From assembly GCA_003416985.1 (NCBI GenBank), contig QVIN01000003.1, positions 679,880 through 743,879 of the forward strand: DNA of 64,000 nucleotides, written 5' to 3'. The notes below the pieces were generated by a model. It saw nothing but the letters and a program-made list of their open reading frames with translations. It did not search any database and was not told the origin of the DNA. The position numbers and the translations under genes were made by a program. The DNA comes from Duganella sp. BJB480. Lineage in GTDB: Bacteria > Pseudomonadota > Gammaproteobacteria > Burkholderiales > Burkholderiaceae_D. Shown piece after piece: positions 9,128 through 19,070 of this stretch (positions are counted from its first letter, which is position 1; every line of letters starts with the position of its first letter).

Positions 9128-9595
9128 ATGGATTTACGCAAGCTGAAGACCTTGATCGATCTGGTCGCGGAATCGGATATCGCCGAACTCGAAGTGACCG
9201 AAGGCGAGAGCAAAGTACGCATCGTCAAGTCGTCCGCCATGCCGCAGAACCAGATGGTGATGATGCAGCCGCAAGGCATGCCGCAATACCACGCCGCCCC
9301 GGCGCAAGCACCTGCCGCCGCAGCCGCAGCCCCGGTCGCAGCCGTCGCCGCCGAGCCGACCGGCCACGTGGTCAAGTCGCCGATGGTCGGCACCTTCTAC
9401 CGTTCGTCCGCGCCAGGCTCGCCGGCGTATGTCGAAGTGGGCGCCACCGTCAAGGAAGGCGACACCCTGTGCATCATCGAAGCGATGAAGCTGCTCAACG
9501 AAATCGACGCCGACAAGTCCGGCACGATCACCCAGATCCTGGTCGAGAACGGCCAACCGGTCGAGTTCGGCCAGCCGCTGTTTGTGATAGGCTAA
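9128..9595 (+). CDS. accB: Acetyl-CoA carboxylase biotin carboxyl carrier protein
   Basis: The 155-aa carrier subunit of acetyl-CoA carboxylase. It holds the biotin that shuttles CO2 from AccC to the AccAD transferase in fatty acid synthesis. The N-terminal [16 protein letters not shown] is typical of BCCP. An Ala/Pro-rich linker (about residues 55-77) leads to the biotinyl domain, where [10 protein letters not shown] places the biotinylated lysine at about 121. The motif reads MKL rather than MKM, common in this group. A GGGGG ribosome-binding site precedes the ATG at 9128; the upstream in-frame extension from 9008 overlaps aroQ and is rejected. Confidence 0.96.
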   Translation: MDLRKLKTLIDLVAESDIAELEVTEGESKVRIVKSSAMPQNQMVMMQPQGMPQYHAAPAQAPAAAAAAPVAAVAAEPTGHVVKSPMVGTFYRSSAPGSPAYVEVGATVKEGDTLCIIEAMKLLNEIDADKSGTITQILVENGQPVEFGQPLFVIG

Positions 9596-9707
9596 GACCG
9601 GCCTGCGCCCTCCCCATCGGTGACGGGCGCGCCGGCTTGGTCCGCATTCCCTCCTCTACCTGACGTTACCGGCCCAGCCGGTGCTCACAGACATACGCGA
9701 ACCTATC

Positions 9708-11092
<1,385 letters not shown>

Positions 11093-11093
<1 letters not shown>

Positions 11094-12025
11094 TGAGCTG
11101 GACTGAAATCGTCATCGAAATCGCCCGCGACCACGCGGAAGCACTGTCGGAAGCCCTGATGGACGTGGGCGCGCTGTCGGTGTCCGTGGAAGACGCGGAC
11201 GAAGGCACCGACGCGGAAAAGCCGCTGTTCGGCGAGCCGGGCATGGAGCCGACCGAAGCGGCGTGGGAACACAGCCGCGTGGTCGCCCTGACCAACGAAG
11301 ATGACGACCAGGCCGTGATCGTGGCGGCCGCGGCCGGCCAGATCGGCCTGGAGGCGCTGCCCAAGTTCACCACCCGCAAGGTGGAGGAGCAGGACTGGGT
11401 GCGCCTGACCCAGTCGCAGTTCGCGCCCATCCACATCGGCAAGAACATCTGGGTCGTGCCGAGCTGGCACGAGGCGCCGGACGCCAACGGCCTGATCCTG
11501 GAACTGGATCCGGGCCTGGCCTTCGGCACCGGCTCGCACCCGACCACCCGCCTGTGCATGGAGTGGCTGGAGGCGAACCCGGCGCCGGGCAAGACCGTGC
11601 TCGACTACGGCTGCGGCTCCGGCATCCTGGCCATGGTGGCCAAGAAGGTCGGCGCCGGCGAAGTGGTCGGCGTGGACATCGATCCGCAGGCGATCGAGTC
11701 GGCGGCCGACAACGCGCAGCGCAACAAGTGCGAGATCGAGTACTTCCTGCCGGACAGCTTCGCGCAGTCCAAGCACGCGACCCAGCGTTTCGACATCGTG
11801 GTCGCCAACATCCTGTCGAGCCCGCTCAAGCTGATGGCGCCGATGCTGTCGGGCCGCGTGGCCGACGGCGGCGCGCTGATCCTGTCGGGCGTGCTGGCGC
11901 GCCAGGCCGAGGAAGTGGCCGCCGCGTACGCACCGTTCATCAAGCTGGGCGTCTGGGCTGAGCAAGACGGCTGGGTGGCCCTGCATGGCCGCCTCGGCAG
12001 CGACGTGGTTCCAGCGGCGCGCTAA
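11093..12025 (+). CDS. prmA: Ribosomal protein L11 methyltransferase PrmA
   Basis: A SAM-dependent methyltransferase that trimethylates ribosomal protein L11. The 310-aa product has the small N-terminal substrate-recognition domain followed by a linker with [17 protein letters not shown]. The class I methyltransferase motif [11 protein letters not shown] (about residue 168 on), [13 protein letters not shown], and the post-motif VVANIL are the PrmA signatures. Its start overlaps the accC stop by one base, so it is translationally coupled to the fatty-acid genes, as in many betaproteobacteria. Confidence 0.95.
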
Positions 12026-12033
12026 CCATAGCA

Positions 12034-13533
12034 ATGGCGCTCGCCACCAAATGCCCCCACTGCAACACGATATTTCGGGTCGCCCATGACCAGTTGAAAT
12101 TACGTGGGGGCATAGTGCGCTGCGGCTCCTGCAACGAAGTCTTCGATGGCAACGCGGCCCTGCTGGAGCCGCTTGCCGCGCCGCCTGCGGCGCCCTCACC
12201 TTCCCCGCTGCCCGAACCCACACCCTTCGACCAGAAGATGGCCGCGCTCGATACCCGCGCCGCCGAAGTGCTGGGCAGCGACACCGCCGAACCCATCTAC
12301 ACACTGGAACTCGACGCCGCGCTCGACACGGCCGAGGCCGAGGCGCACGTCGCCGAGACTGAGCCGACCACCGCCGAGCCCGAGATCCGTGCCGCCGAAC
12401 CCGAACCGGACGAACAGCGCTACGACGACGAACCGATCGCCACCACGCTCGCGCTGCCCGCCGAGCCCGCCAGCTTGCCGCCCGCCGTGGAAGAAGCGCT
12501 GGATCTGGATCTCGATCTCGATGTGGAACCCGAGCCTGAGCCGGAAGCCGCGCCAGAGCCAGCCGCCGCCATCGAGCCGCAGTGGGACACCGAAGCCATC
12601 GAAGCGCCCACCGCCGCCGAACCGGAAGCCGACGCCGAGCCGCTCGAAGACGCGCTCAGCATCGAAGCCATGTCGGACGAAGAGCTGGAAGCCGCGCTGG
12701 CCGCCGAGCTGGCCGTGATGGAACAGAATATCGCCCCGCCGGAAAACGAAGCCGAGCCTGCGTCCGAGGACGCCTTCACCTCGGTCGCCACCGACGCGCG
12801 CCGCGAGCCGACGCTGGACGACATGCCGGCCGCCGCCGCGCCGCCGCCCAGCCTGGCCGAACGCTTCAACGAACTCGACGATGTCGACGAGGAGGCGCTG
12901 GTGCACCTGTCGTCGGCGGGCCTGGCGGAAGCCCAGTCTGCCCGCGCCCCCGCGCATGCGATGGCCGAACCGTTCGCTGAAACGGAAAGCGACACCGAAA
13001 CCGCCGAAGCCGAAGAACCCGGCTTCATCAAGCGCGACCGCCGCCGCCAGAAGTTCGGCAAGGCCGCGACCATCGTCATGAGCCTGGGCTCGTTGTTGTT
13101 GGTGGGCGCCTTGGCGGCGCAGGGCCTGACCACCTTCCGCAACCAGATCGCCGCCGCGCTGCCGCCGCTCAAGCCGGCCTTGACCGCCGCCTGCAACGCG
13201 CTCGGCTGCAAGATCGAACTGCCGGCGCAGATCGACGACCTCAGCATCGAACAGGGCGAGCTGCAAACCCTGAGCGACACCACGTTCTCCTTCACAACCC
13301 AGCTGCGCAACCAGAGCAGCACCGCGCAAGCCTGGCCGCACATCGAACTGGTGCTGGACGACGCCAACGACAAGGCCGTGCTGCGCCGCGTGTTCACGCC
13401 GCGCGAATACCTGGGCCCGGACGTCGCACTGGACAAGGGCTTCGCCCCGCACACCGAACAATCCGTCAAACTGTACTTTGAACTGAGCCAGCTGAAAGCA
13501 TCCGGCTATCACATCGCAGTCTTCTACCCTTAA
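12034..13533 (+). CDS. Zinc-ribbon and DUF3426 domain membrane protein
   Basis: A 499-aa protein. The N-terminus is an MJ0042-type zinc ribbon with two CxxC pairs (CPHCNTIF and CGSCNEVF, first 40 residues). A very long acidic, Ala/Glu/Pro-rich low-complexity region spans about residues 55-330. A single membrane helix at about 345-368 is followed by a C-terminal DUF3426 domain with LQTLSDTTFSFTTQLRNQS and the FTPREYLG motif. It follows prmA by 8 bp. The cytoplasmic ribbon and periplasmic DUF3426 suggest a sensor or scaffold role, but the function is not established. Confidence 0.88.
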   Translation: MALATKCPHCNTIFRVAHDQLKLRGGIVRCGSCNEVFDGNAALLEPLAAPPAAPSPSPLPEPTPFDQKMAALDTRAAEVLGSDTAEPIYTLELDAALDTAEAEAHVAETEPTTAEPEIRAAEPEPDEQRYDDEPIATTLALPAEPASLPPAVEEALDLDLDLDVEPEPEPEAAPEPAAAIEPQWDTEAIEAPTAAEPEADAEPLEDALSIEAMSDEELEAALAAELAVMEQNIAPPENEAEPASEDAFTSVATDARREPTLDDMPAAAAPPPSLAERFNELDDVDEEALVHLSSAGLAEAQSARAPAHAMAEPFAETESDTETAEAEEPGFIKRDRRRQKFGKAATIVMSLGSLLLVGALAAQGLTTFRNQIAAALPPLKPALTAACNALGCKIELPAQIDDLSIEQGELQTLSDTTFSFTTQLRNQSSTAQAWPHIELVLDDANDKAVLRRVFTPREYLGPDVALDKGFAPHTEQSVKLYFELSQLKASGYHIAVFYP

Positions 13534-13541
13534 CCTCTATC

Positions 13542-14480
13542 ATGACTCCAACCTCCCTGATTTGCGGTTCGATCGCCATCGACACCATCCTGCAATTCCC
13601 CGGCCGCTTCGACAGCATCCTGCTGGCCGACCAGCTGCACAAGGTCAACGTCTCCTTCCTGGCGCCGACCATGCGTACCGAGTTCGGCGGCTGCGCGCCC
13701 AACATCGCCTACAACCTCAAGCTGCTGGGCGGCGACCCGCGCATCGTCGGCGTCATGGGCCAGGACAACGCCGCCTACATGGAGCGCTTCCGCAAGCTGG
13801 GCCTGTCCACCGACACCATCCTGATCAAGCCGGACGCCTACAACGCCCAGTGCTTCGTCACCGCCGACGAGGACAACAACCAGATCAACGCCTTCCACCC
13901 GGGCGCCATGTCGTACGCGCACGAGAACGACGTCGCCAAGGCCGGCCCGGCCGCGATCGCCATCATCTCGCCGGACGGCCATCTGGGCATGCAGAAGCAC
14001 GCGGCCGACCTGGCCAAGCTGCAGATCCCGTTCATCTTCGATCCGGGCCAGCAGCTGCCGATGTTCAACGGCGACGAGCTGATCGCCTTCATCGAGCAAG
14101 CCACCTACGTCACCACCAACGACTACGAGATCGAACTGCTGATGGACCGCACCGGCCTGACCGTGCCGCAGATCGCCAGCCGCCTGGAAGCGCTGATCAT
14201 CACGCGCGGCGAAAACGGCTCGGAGATCTACACCGGCGGCCAGCGCATCGAGATCCCGGCCGTGCCGGTGGCCGAGGCGGTGGACCCGACCGGCTGCGGC
14301 GACGCCTACCGCGCCGGCCTGCTGTTCGGCATCACCAACGGCTGGAAGTGGGAAACCACCGGCCGCCTGGCCAGCCTGCTGGGCGCGATCAAGATCGCCA
14401 GCAAGGGCGCGCAGAACCACAAGCCGACGGCCGCCGAGATCGCCGACCGCTTCGAGGCCGCTTTCGGCTATCGCTACTAA
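13542..14480 (+). CDS. PfkB-family carbohydrate (adenosine-type) kinase
   Basis: A 312-aa ribokinase-like sugar or nucleoside kinase. PfkB signature 1 is seen as FGGCAPNIAYNLKLLGG near residue 48, and signature 2 with the catalytic base as DPTGCGDAYRAGLLFG near residue 250. In Burkholderiales this gene downstream of the DUF3426 protein is often labelled adenosine kinase, but the substrate cannot be read from sequence. It ends the accB-to-kinase gene run and is followed by a strong terminator. Confidence 0.9.
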   Translation: MTPTSLICGSIAIDTILQFPGRFDSILLADQLHKVNVSFLAPTMRTEFGGCAPNIAYNLKLLGGDPRIVGVMGQDNAAYMERFRKLGLSTDTILIKPDAYNAQCFVTADEDNNQINAFHPGAMSYAHENDVAKAGPAAIAIISPDGHLGMQKHAADLAKLQIPFIFDPGQQLPMFNGDELIAFIEQATYVTTNDYEIELLMDRTGLTVPQIASRLEALIITRGENGSEIYTGGQRIEIPAVPVAEAVDPTGCGDAYRAGLLFGITNGWKWETTGRLASLLGAIKIASKGAQNHKPTAAEIADRFEAAFGYRY

Positions 14481-14493
14481 GCCGCACGGCGCA

Positions 14494-14553
14494 AAAAAAC
14501 CCCGTCTGCACTGAGCGCGCTCTTGAGCGCGTTCAGGCCGACGGGGTTTTTCT
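14494..14553. terminator. Bidirectional Rho-independent terminator
   Basis: An A-run and an AACCCCGTC arm at 14498-14506 pair with GACGGGGTT at 14540-14548, followed by a T-run. Inside the loop a second perfect 7-bp stem (CGCGCTC/GAGCGCG) forms a nested hairpin. It sits between the convergent PfkB kinase and YggT genes and can end transcription from both sides. Confidence 0.9.
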
Positions 14554-14568
14554 ATCTCAGGAGCTGGA

Positions 14569-15099
14569 TCAGCGTCCGCTGAACAGCATGCCCAGCACCA
14601 GCAGCGCGATCTGCAGCAGGATCAGCGCCACCAGCAGCGACAGGTCCAGGTTGCCGACCAGCGGCACCACGCGGCGGATGGGCCGCAACAGCGGCTCGTT
14701 GAGCGCGCGCACGAACGGCGCCAGCGGCGCATGCGGGTTCACCCAGCTGAAGATGGCCTCGACCACCAGCAGGGCCATGAAGCCGTACAAAATCCACTGC
14801 AGGAAACGCTGGCAGGCCATCAGCAGCACCAGCGGCGTGCTCCAGCCGGCCAGGTACATCACCGAGGTGGCCAGCAGCACGATCAGGAAGGCGCCGATCA
14901 GGCTGGCCCAGTCGTAGCCGCCCACGCCGGGCACGATGCGGCGCAGCGGGCGCACCAGCCAGTCCGACAGCTGGAACGTGAATTGGGCCACCGATGCCGG
15001 TGGGCGGACGCGGATCGCCTGCATCCAGAAACGCAACAGCAGAGCCCCGCCCAACAGGGTGGCGATGGCGTCGACAATCAACACGAGAATACTAAGCAC
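14569..15099 (-). CDS. YggT family integral membrane protein
   Basis: A 176-aa protein with two YggT repeats. Each has hydrophobic helices around a conserved loop: SDWLVRPLRRIVPGVGG near residue 45 and LNEPLLRPIRRVVPLVGNLD near residue 135. Four or more membrane helices are expected. The family has been linked to osmotic stress tolerance and cell division in other bacteria, but its mechanism is unclear. A terminator separates it from the histone-like gene upstream, so it is probably transcribed separately from a promoter between 15100 and 15115 or by read-through. Confidence 0.92.
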   Translation of the reverse strand: MLSILVLIVDAIATLLGGALLLRFWMQAIRVRPPASVAQFTFQLSDWLVRPLRRIVPGVGGYDWASLIGAFLIVLLATSVMYLAGWSTPLVLLMACQRFLQWILYGFMALLVVEAIFSWVNPHAPLAPFVRALNEPLLRPIRRVVPLVGNLDLSLLVALILLQIALLVLGMLFSGR

Positions 15100-15110
15100 G
15101 AGTCCCCTCC

Positions 15111-15147
15111 AAAAAAAAGCCGCTGTGTGATTGTCTCACACAGCGGC
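15111..15147 (-). terminator. Rho-independent terminator of the histone-like gene
   Basis: A perfect 12-bp stem (GCCGCTGTGTGA and its complement) with a 5-nt loop is followed, on the minus strand, by eight T residues. It lies 33 bp past the histone-like gene stop and just before yggT. Confidence 0.92.
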
Positions 15148-15179
15148 CCATTGCCTCAGCAGGCATCCAAGCTATTTAA

Positions 15180-16169
15180 TTAGCTAGGACGGGTGCTGGT
15201 TGGGAACGGCCATGCTGCGGCCGGTGCCAACACGGTTTTTGCTGCGGGAGCGGCGGCCGGAGCTGGAGCGGCTGGCTTGGCGACAGCTTCCTTCTTCGGT
15301 GCAGCAGCCTTTTTCGGCGCGGCTTTTTTCACAGCTGGTTTCGCGGCGGCTGCCACGACTGGAGCTGCGGCTGGTGCAGCGGCTGGAGCGGCTGCCGGTT
15401 TAGCGGCGGCTTTCTTAGCGACTGGCTTTTTAGCAACCGGCTTGGCGGCTGCTTTAACCGGCTTTTTTGCTGCTGGCTTAGCCGCTGCCTTTGCAGCCGG
15501 TTTGGCTGCTGCTTTTACCGCTGGTTTTTTGGCGACAGCTTTTTTAGCTGCTGGCTTGGCGGCAGCTTTCGCTGCTGGCTTGGCTGCTGGTTTAGCGGCT
15601 GCTTTTTTTGCTGCTGGTTTGGCGGCTGCTTTTTTCGCTACTGGCTTGGCTGCTACTTTTTTCGCTGCTGGTTTGGCGGCGACTTTTTTCGCTGCTGGCT
15701 TGGCTGCTGCTTTTGCTGCTGGCTTGGCTGCTGCTTTAGCGACGACTTTTTTCGCTGCTGGTTTAGCGGCTACTTTTTTCGCTGCTGGCTTGGCTGCTGC
15801 TTTTTTCGCTGCTGGCTTGGCTGCTGCTTTGGCGACGACTTTTTTCGCTGCTGGTTTAGCGGCTACTTTTTTCGCTGCTGGCTTGGCTGCTGGTTTAGCT
15901 GCGGCTTTTTTAGCGACTGGCTTGGCAGCTGCTTTTTTCACTGCTGGCTTGGCGGCTGCTTTTGCTGCTGGCTTGGCGGCTGCTTTTTTCGCGACTGGCT
16001 TGGCAGCTGCTTTTTTCACGGCTGGTTTAGCTGCGGCTTTGGCGGCTGGTTTGGCGGCAGCTTTCACTGCTGGCTTGGCGGCGGCTTTCGCTGCGACAGG
16101 CTTTTTCGCTGGGGCGGCGGCTTTAGCGGCCGGTTTTTTTGCTGCTGGTTTCTTTGCGGCTGTTGCCAT
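15180..16169 (-). CDS. Histone H1-like Ala/Lys/Pro-rich DNA-binding protein
   Basis: A 329-aa protein made almost entirely of AAKPAAKK-type repeats (dozens of copies), like the C-terminal tail of eukaryotic H1 and the bacterial HctB/AlgP group. It has no globular domain. The high positive charge implies nonspecific DNA compaction or nucleoid modulation. The start ATG at 16169 has an excellent GAAGGAG ribosome-binding site. Long direct repeats at DNA level make copy-number change by slippage likely, so length probably varies between strains. The last 50 residues differ: Ala/Pro-rich, then PTSTRPS. Confidence 0.9.
   Translation of the reverse strand: MATAAKKPAAKKPAAKAAAPAKKPVAAKAAAKPAVKAAAKPAAKAAAKPAVKKAAAKPVAKKAAAKPAAKAAAKPAVKKAAAKPVAKKAAAKPAAKPAAKKVAAKPAAKKVVAKAAAKPAAKKAAAKPAAKKVAAKPAAKKVVAKAAAKPAAKAAAKPAAKKVAAKPAAKKVAAKPVAKKAAAKPAAKKAAAKPAAKPAAKAAAKPAAKKAVAKKPAVKAAAKPAAKAAAKPAAKKPVKAAAKPVAKKPVAKKAAAKPAAAPAAAPAAAPVVAAAAKPAVKKAAPKKAAAPKKEAVAKPAAPAPAAAPAAKTVLAPAAAWPFPTSTRPS
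15230..16165. repeat. Degenerate tandem repeats inside the histone-like gene
   Basis: Near-identical 12-36 bp units built on GCTGCTGGCTTGGC and GACTTTTTTCGCTGCTGG recur through the gene. Some blocks are repeated almost exactly, for example near 15660-15790 and 15780-15900. They encode the AAKPAAKK units and are candidates for slippage or recombination. Confidence 0.85.
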
Positions 16170-16251
16170 TTTTAGTTCTCCTTCATCGGGGATGGGAAAA
16201 ATTCATTACAAGATTTAAACCCGTCCGGCCCGGAATTAGGCCAGGCGAATT

Positions 16252-16291
16252 ATTCATCGGCGCAAACGGACTACGGTTTGCGCTAATGAAT
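16252..16291. promoter_or_regulatory. Long inverted repeat upstream of the histone-like gene
   Basis: ATTCAT, two bases, GCGCAAAC, an 8-nt spacer, GTTTGCGC, two bases, ATGAAT. The arms pair for 14 bp with a 2-bp internal mismatch, and no T-run follows. It lies 83-122 bp upstream of the histone-like ATG, suited to an operator or an RNA hairpin. No regulator can be named. Confidence 0.55.
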
Positions 16292-16292
16292 T

Positions 16293-17470
16293 CGGCACCA
16301 GCTGAACTGCTGCAACCCCTCACGAGTGCAGCACTTCAGCCATCGACCTGGTCGCCGTCCGTGGCCGGAAGGCGCTCAGGTACTAATCTTGTTGCGACGT
16401 TTTGCGGGTGGTCGGGCGTATGTTCAGCTCCATGGACCTACGTCGCAGCCATGCACGGTTTTCGTTTTCAAACAAAAAACCGCCCAACCTGAACCTAATC
16501 AGGAAAGACGGCTCAACAAAAACAGTGTGGTCTTGTGCATATCTGTGTGAATCTGTATCCCGTATCGCGATCATTTCTGCGGCATGTGCGACTTCAAATT
16601 TCCGCACATTTCAAAACACGCATTTTCAATCTCGTAAAGTACACGAAAACCTTGTCGGTACGCAACCAGCACGAGAGATATTCGCGCGCTTTTTTTCGCG
16701 TTAAGCTGCCCAACTCACATACGCACGCCGATTCGGCATGCCCGCTTGCGTCGCCGCGCCGCGATGTGCGCGCTCGATCGAGTTCGGAAAAGCGTCCGCG
16801 CTGTCGCGCCAAAAAAAGACCGCGTCAAAGCGCGCCTTATGCCGCCTGGGTTTCTGCGATGCCGTCGTCACCGGCGAAAAATCCGCACCACCCGCTTCCG
16901 AAATCGAGAGCGCTTGCGCATCGCTTGCGCGCCGCCGCTACTCACTGTTTTAATTTCGTCGCGATTATGAGACAGAGTGCGGCGAATGGCAAGCACAATA
17001 CTGCGGTGTTCGCGCGCCGCACGCGCGCGCGACGCGAAGCGCGATCGTACATCGCCCGATTCCGCTCGCCGTTTTCGCGCCGATGCAGGCGCGCGCTCAC
17101 GCCGGCGGCGACGCGCTTCATCAAGCGTGGCAAGGCGCGCCGACGGACCACCGCAATCGACCGGCGACTCGGCGACGGCGTTTTCGCACACGCGGCCGAC
17201 GGCATCCACCATCTCGCGGCCGGGCTTCGTCACCACCACTTCGTGCACATGCTTGTCGCGCGTACGCGATGCGCCGCGCCACCAAACTCAGTTCGTCGAC
17301 GCGCGCCACCGCGTGATCGATCGCGCGGCGCCGGCGGGTACGTTTGTTTACGCTATGAGATTTCGGCGGCACGTCACTGCCGTGCTATGAGGCTGCGCGA
17401 AGTCTGCGGAAAGCGTCGCCTGCAAAGTTAAGGAGTAAGATATTAATCATTAAACGCGCATATCCTCGTT
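16293..17470. other. 1.2 kb region without a recognisable gene
   Basis: No frame here gives a protein I can recognise. The longest candidates (minus strand 16868-17248 and 17121-17372) are Arg/Ala-rich and lack convincing start sites. The sequence is dense in CGCG, GCGC and TCGCG words and differs in texture from the flanking genes, with A/T-rich patches near 16480-16700. A short minus-strand reading near 17240-17330 can be made continuous only by assuming a frameshift, which would fit a decayed gene. It ends at the ribosome-binding site of hipB. Confidence 0.6.
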
Positions 17471-17480
17471 AGGAGGCAAT

Positions 17481-17792
17481 ATGTTTGACTTTATGATGGC
17501 CACTGCGCCTGAGATCAGCGCCGAACTCGGACACCGTTTGCGCGCGCGGCGCTTGATGCAGGGCTGGTCGCAAGTGGAGCTGGCCCAGCGCGCCGGCCTG
17601 TCCAGCGGCACCGTGAAGAACCTTGAAGCCAAGGGACAAGCCTCGCTGGCATCCTTCATCCAGATCGTCGTGGCACTCGGCCTGGCTGACGATCTGGGTG
17701 AACTGTTCCGACTCAAGGTCGTGTCGGTCGCCGCCATGGAAAAGGCGGAGCTGGCAAAACGCCGCCGCGCTCCTCGCCGAGCTGCCAAATGA
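17481..17792 (+). CDS. hipB: HipB-like antitoxin, XRE-family transcriptional regulator
   Basis: A 103-aa protein with a helix-turn-helix at about residues 16-70 (LRARRLMQGWSQVELAQRAGLSSGTVKNLE). AGGAGG stands correctly spaced before ATG 17481. HipB-type proteins bind operators upstream of their own gene and neutralise HipA. Its stop overlaps the hipA ATG (ATGA), the standard arrangement. The C-terminal tail is very basic (KRRRAPRRAAK), unlike E. coli HipB. Operators should lie in 17400-17475 but I see no clear palindrome there. Confidence 0.85.
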   Translation: MFDFMMATAPEISAELGHRLRARRLMQGWSQVELAQRAGLSSGTVKNLEAKGQASLASFIQIVVALGLADDLGELFRLKVVSVAAMEKAELAKRRRAPRRAAK

Positions 17793-19015
17793 AACTGCTC
17801 AACGTCGTCTTCAATGGCTGGGTAGAATGCTGGCCGCTAGGCGCCCTCGCCGACAACGGTACCGACATCTTGTTCGAGTACGCGCCGGAAGCGCTGCGAC
17901 GCGGCGTCGAACTCTCGCCACGCCACCTGCCGCTGAGGGCCGAAGGCTACAGCGGATTCCCGCGACATCAACTGCGCCTGCCTGGACTGGTCGCCGATTC
18001 GCTCCCGGACGGCTGGGGCATGCTGTTGATGGATAAGTTGTTTCGCAAACAAGGCAGGGCGCTGCACAGCATCTCGCCGCTGGACCGGCTGGCGTTCGTC
18101 GGTGATCGCGGCATGGGTGCGCTCAGCTATGTGCCACCCGATCCGCTTCAGCTGTCGCCGGAGGATCTCCACCTGCTGGACCTGGCGCAAGCAGCGCACA
18201 CGCTTGCGCAAGGAAAGGATAGCGCCATCCTCAAGCAACTGGTCTTGCTGGGAGGGTCGCCGCACGGCTCGCGGCCCAAGGTGCTGGTGCGGCTGGACCC
18301 TGCGAGCGGCCAGGTGAGCACGCTGGACGACCCCGGCTGGGGGCAATCCTGGCTGATCAAGTTTCCTGCGCAGAGTGAGCACAAGGAAGTCTGCGCCATC
18401 GAACATGTGTATGCCGAGCTGGCACGGAACTGCGGCCTGGAGATGCCGGCGACCCGCCATATCGACCTGGACCGCCGCCTGGCAGCCTTCGGCGTCCAGC
18501 GCTTCGACCGCGAAGACGCCATGCGCGTGCCGGTCCACACGCTGGCCGGTCTGCTGCAGGTCGACTTCCGTCTGCCGTCGGTCGACTACAGCACCTTCCT
18601 GCGTGCCACGCGCCTGATGACCGGCGACCAGCGGCAGGTCGAAGCCGCGTTCCGGCGCTGCGTCTTCAATGTGCTGTTCAACAGCCGGGACGATCACGCC
18701 AAGAACTTCTCCTACCGGATGAGCCGCGACTGGCACTGGCAGCTCTCGCCCTGCTACGACCTGAGTTTCAATCCCGGTCCCGGCGGCGAGCATCAGATGT
18801 CGGTCATGGGCGAAAGCCGGGCACCCGGCCTGGCCGACCTGCTGCGGCTTGCGGCGGACACCGGCGTCCCCGAACGGCACGCGCGCGGCGTCATTGAGGC
18901 GATGGTGGCGCAGACCGGCCTGTGGACGGATCTGGCCCACGGCGCCCCGATCCGCACCGCGACGATCAAGACCATCGGCCGCGCCATCGAGGCCAACCGC
19001 AAGCGGCTGAAATAA
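17789..19015 (+). CDS. hipA: HipA-family serine/threonine kinase toxin
   Basis: A 408-aa HipA-like kinase. An N-terminal HipA_N region (GLVADSLPDGWGMLLMDKLF near residue 70) is followed by the Gly-rich loop GGSPHGSRPK and by the kinase core. The catalytic segment SRDDHAKNFSYR (Asp301/302 region) and the metal-binding PCYDLSFNPG are intact, so the kinase looks active. E. coli HipA phosphorylates GltX and induces persistence; the target here is unknown. Coupled to hipB, followed by a bidirectional terminator shared with nrdB. Confidence 0.9.
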   Translation: MKLLNVVFNGWVECWPLGALADNGTDILFEYAPEALRRGVELSPRHLPLRAEGYSGFPRHQLRLPGLVADSLPDGWGMLLMDKLFRKQGRALHSISPLDRLAFVGDRGMGALSYVPPDPLQLSPEDLHLLDLAQAAHTLAQGKDSAILKQLVLLGGSPHGSRPKVLVRLDPASGQVSTLDDPGWGQSWLIKFPAQSEHKEVCAIEHVYAELARNCGLEMPATRHIDLDRRLAAFGVQRFDREDAMRVPVHTLAGLLQVDFRLPSVDYSTFLRATRLMTGDQRQVEAAFRRCVFNVLFNSRDDHAKNFSYRMSRDWHWQLSPCYDLSFNPGPGGEHQMSVMGESRAPGLADLLRLAADTGVPERHARGVIEAMVAQTGLWTDLAHGAPIRTATIKTIGRAIEANRKRLK

Positions 19016-19042
19016 AAAAGCCTGGCAATAGCCAGGCTTTTT
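19014..19042. terminator. Bidirectional terminator between hipA and nrdB
   Basis: AAGCCTGGC, an AATA loop, GCCAGGCTT, flanked by an A-run on the left and a T-run on the right. It serves the convergent hipA and nrdB genes. Confidence 0.92.
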
Positions 19043-19070
19043 GTGTGACGCTCTACAGCCAGCGTACCGA

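Noticed and set aside
16484-16520. Weak terminator-like hairpin near a run of A residues
   Set aside because: The stem is only about 5 bp with mismatched flanks, and no gene ends nearby to need it.
16868-17248. A 126-codon minus-strand frame in the gene-poor region
   Set aside because: Arg/Ala-rich, no ribosome-binding site, no recognisable motif. Reading through neighbouring frames needs assumed frameshifts, so at most it is a decayed gene.
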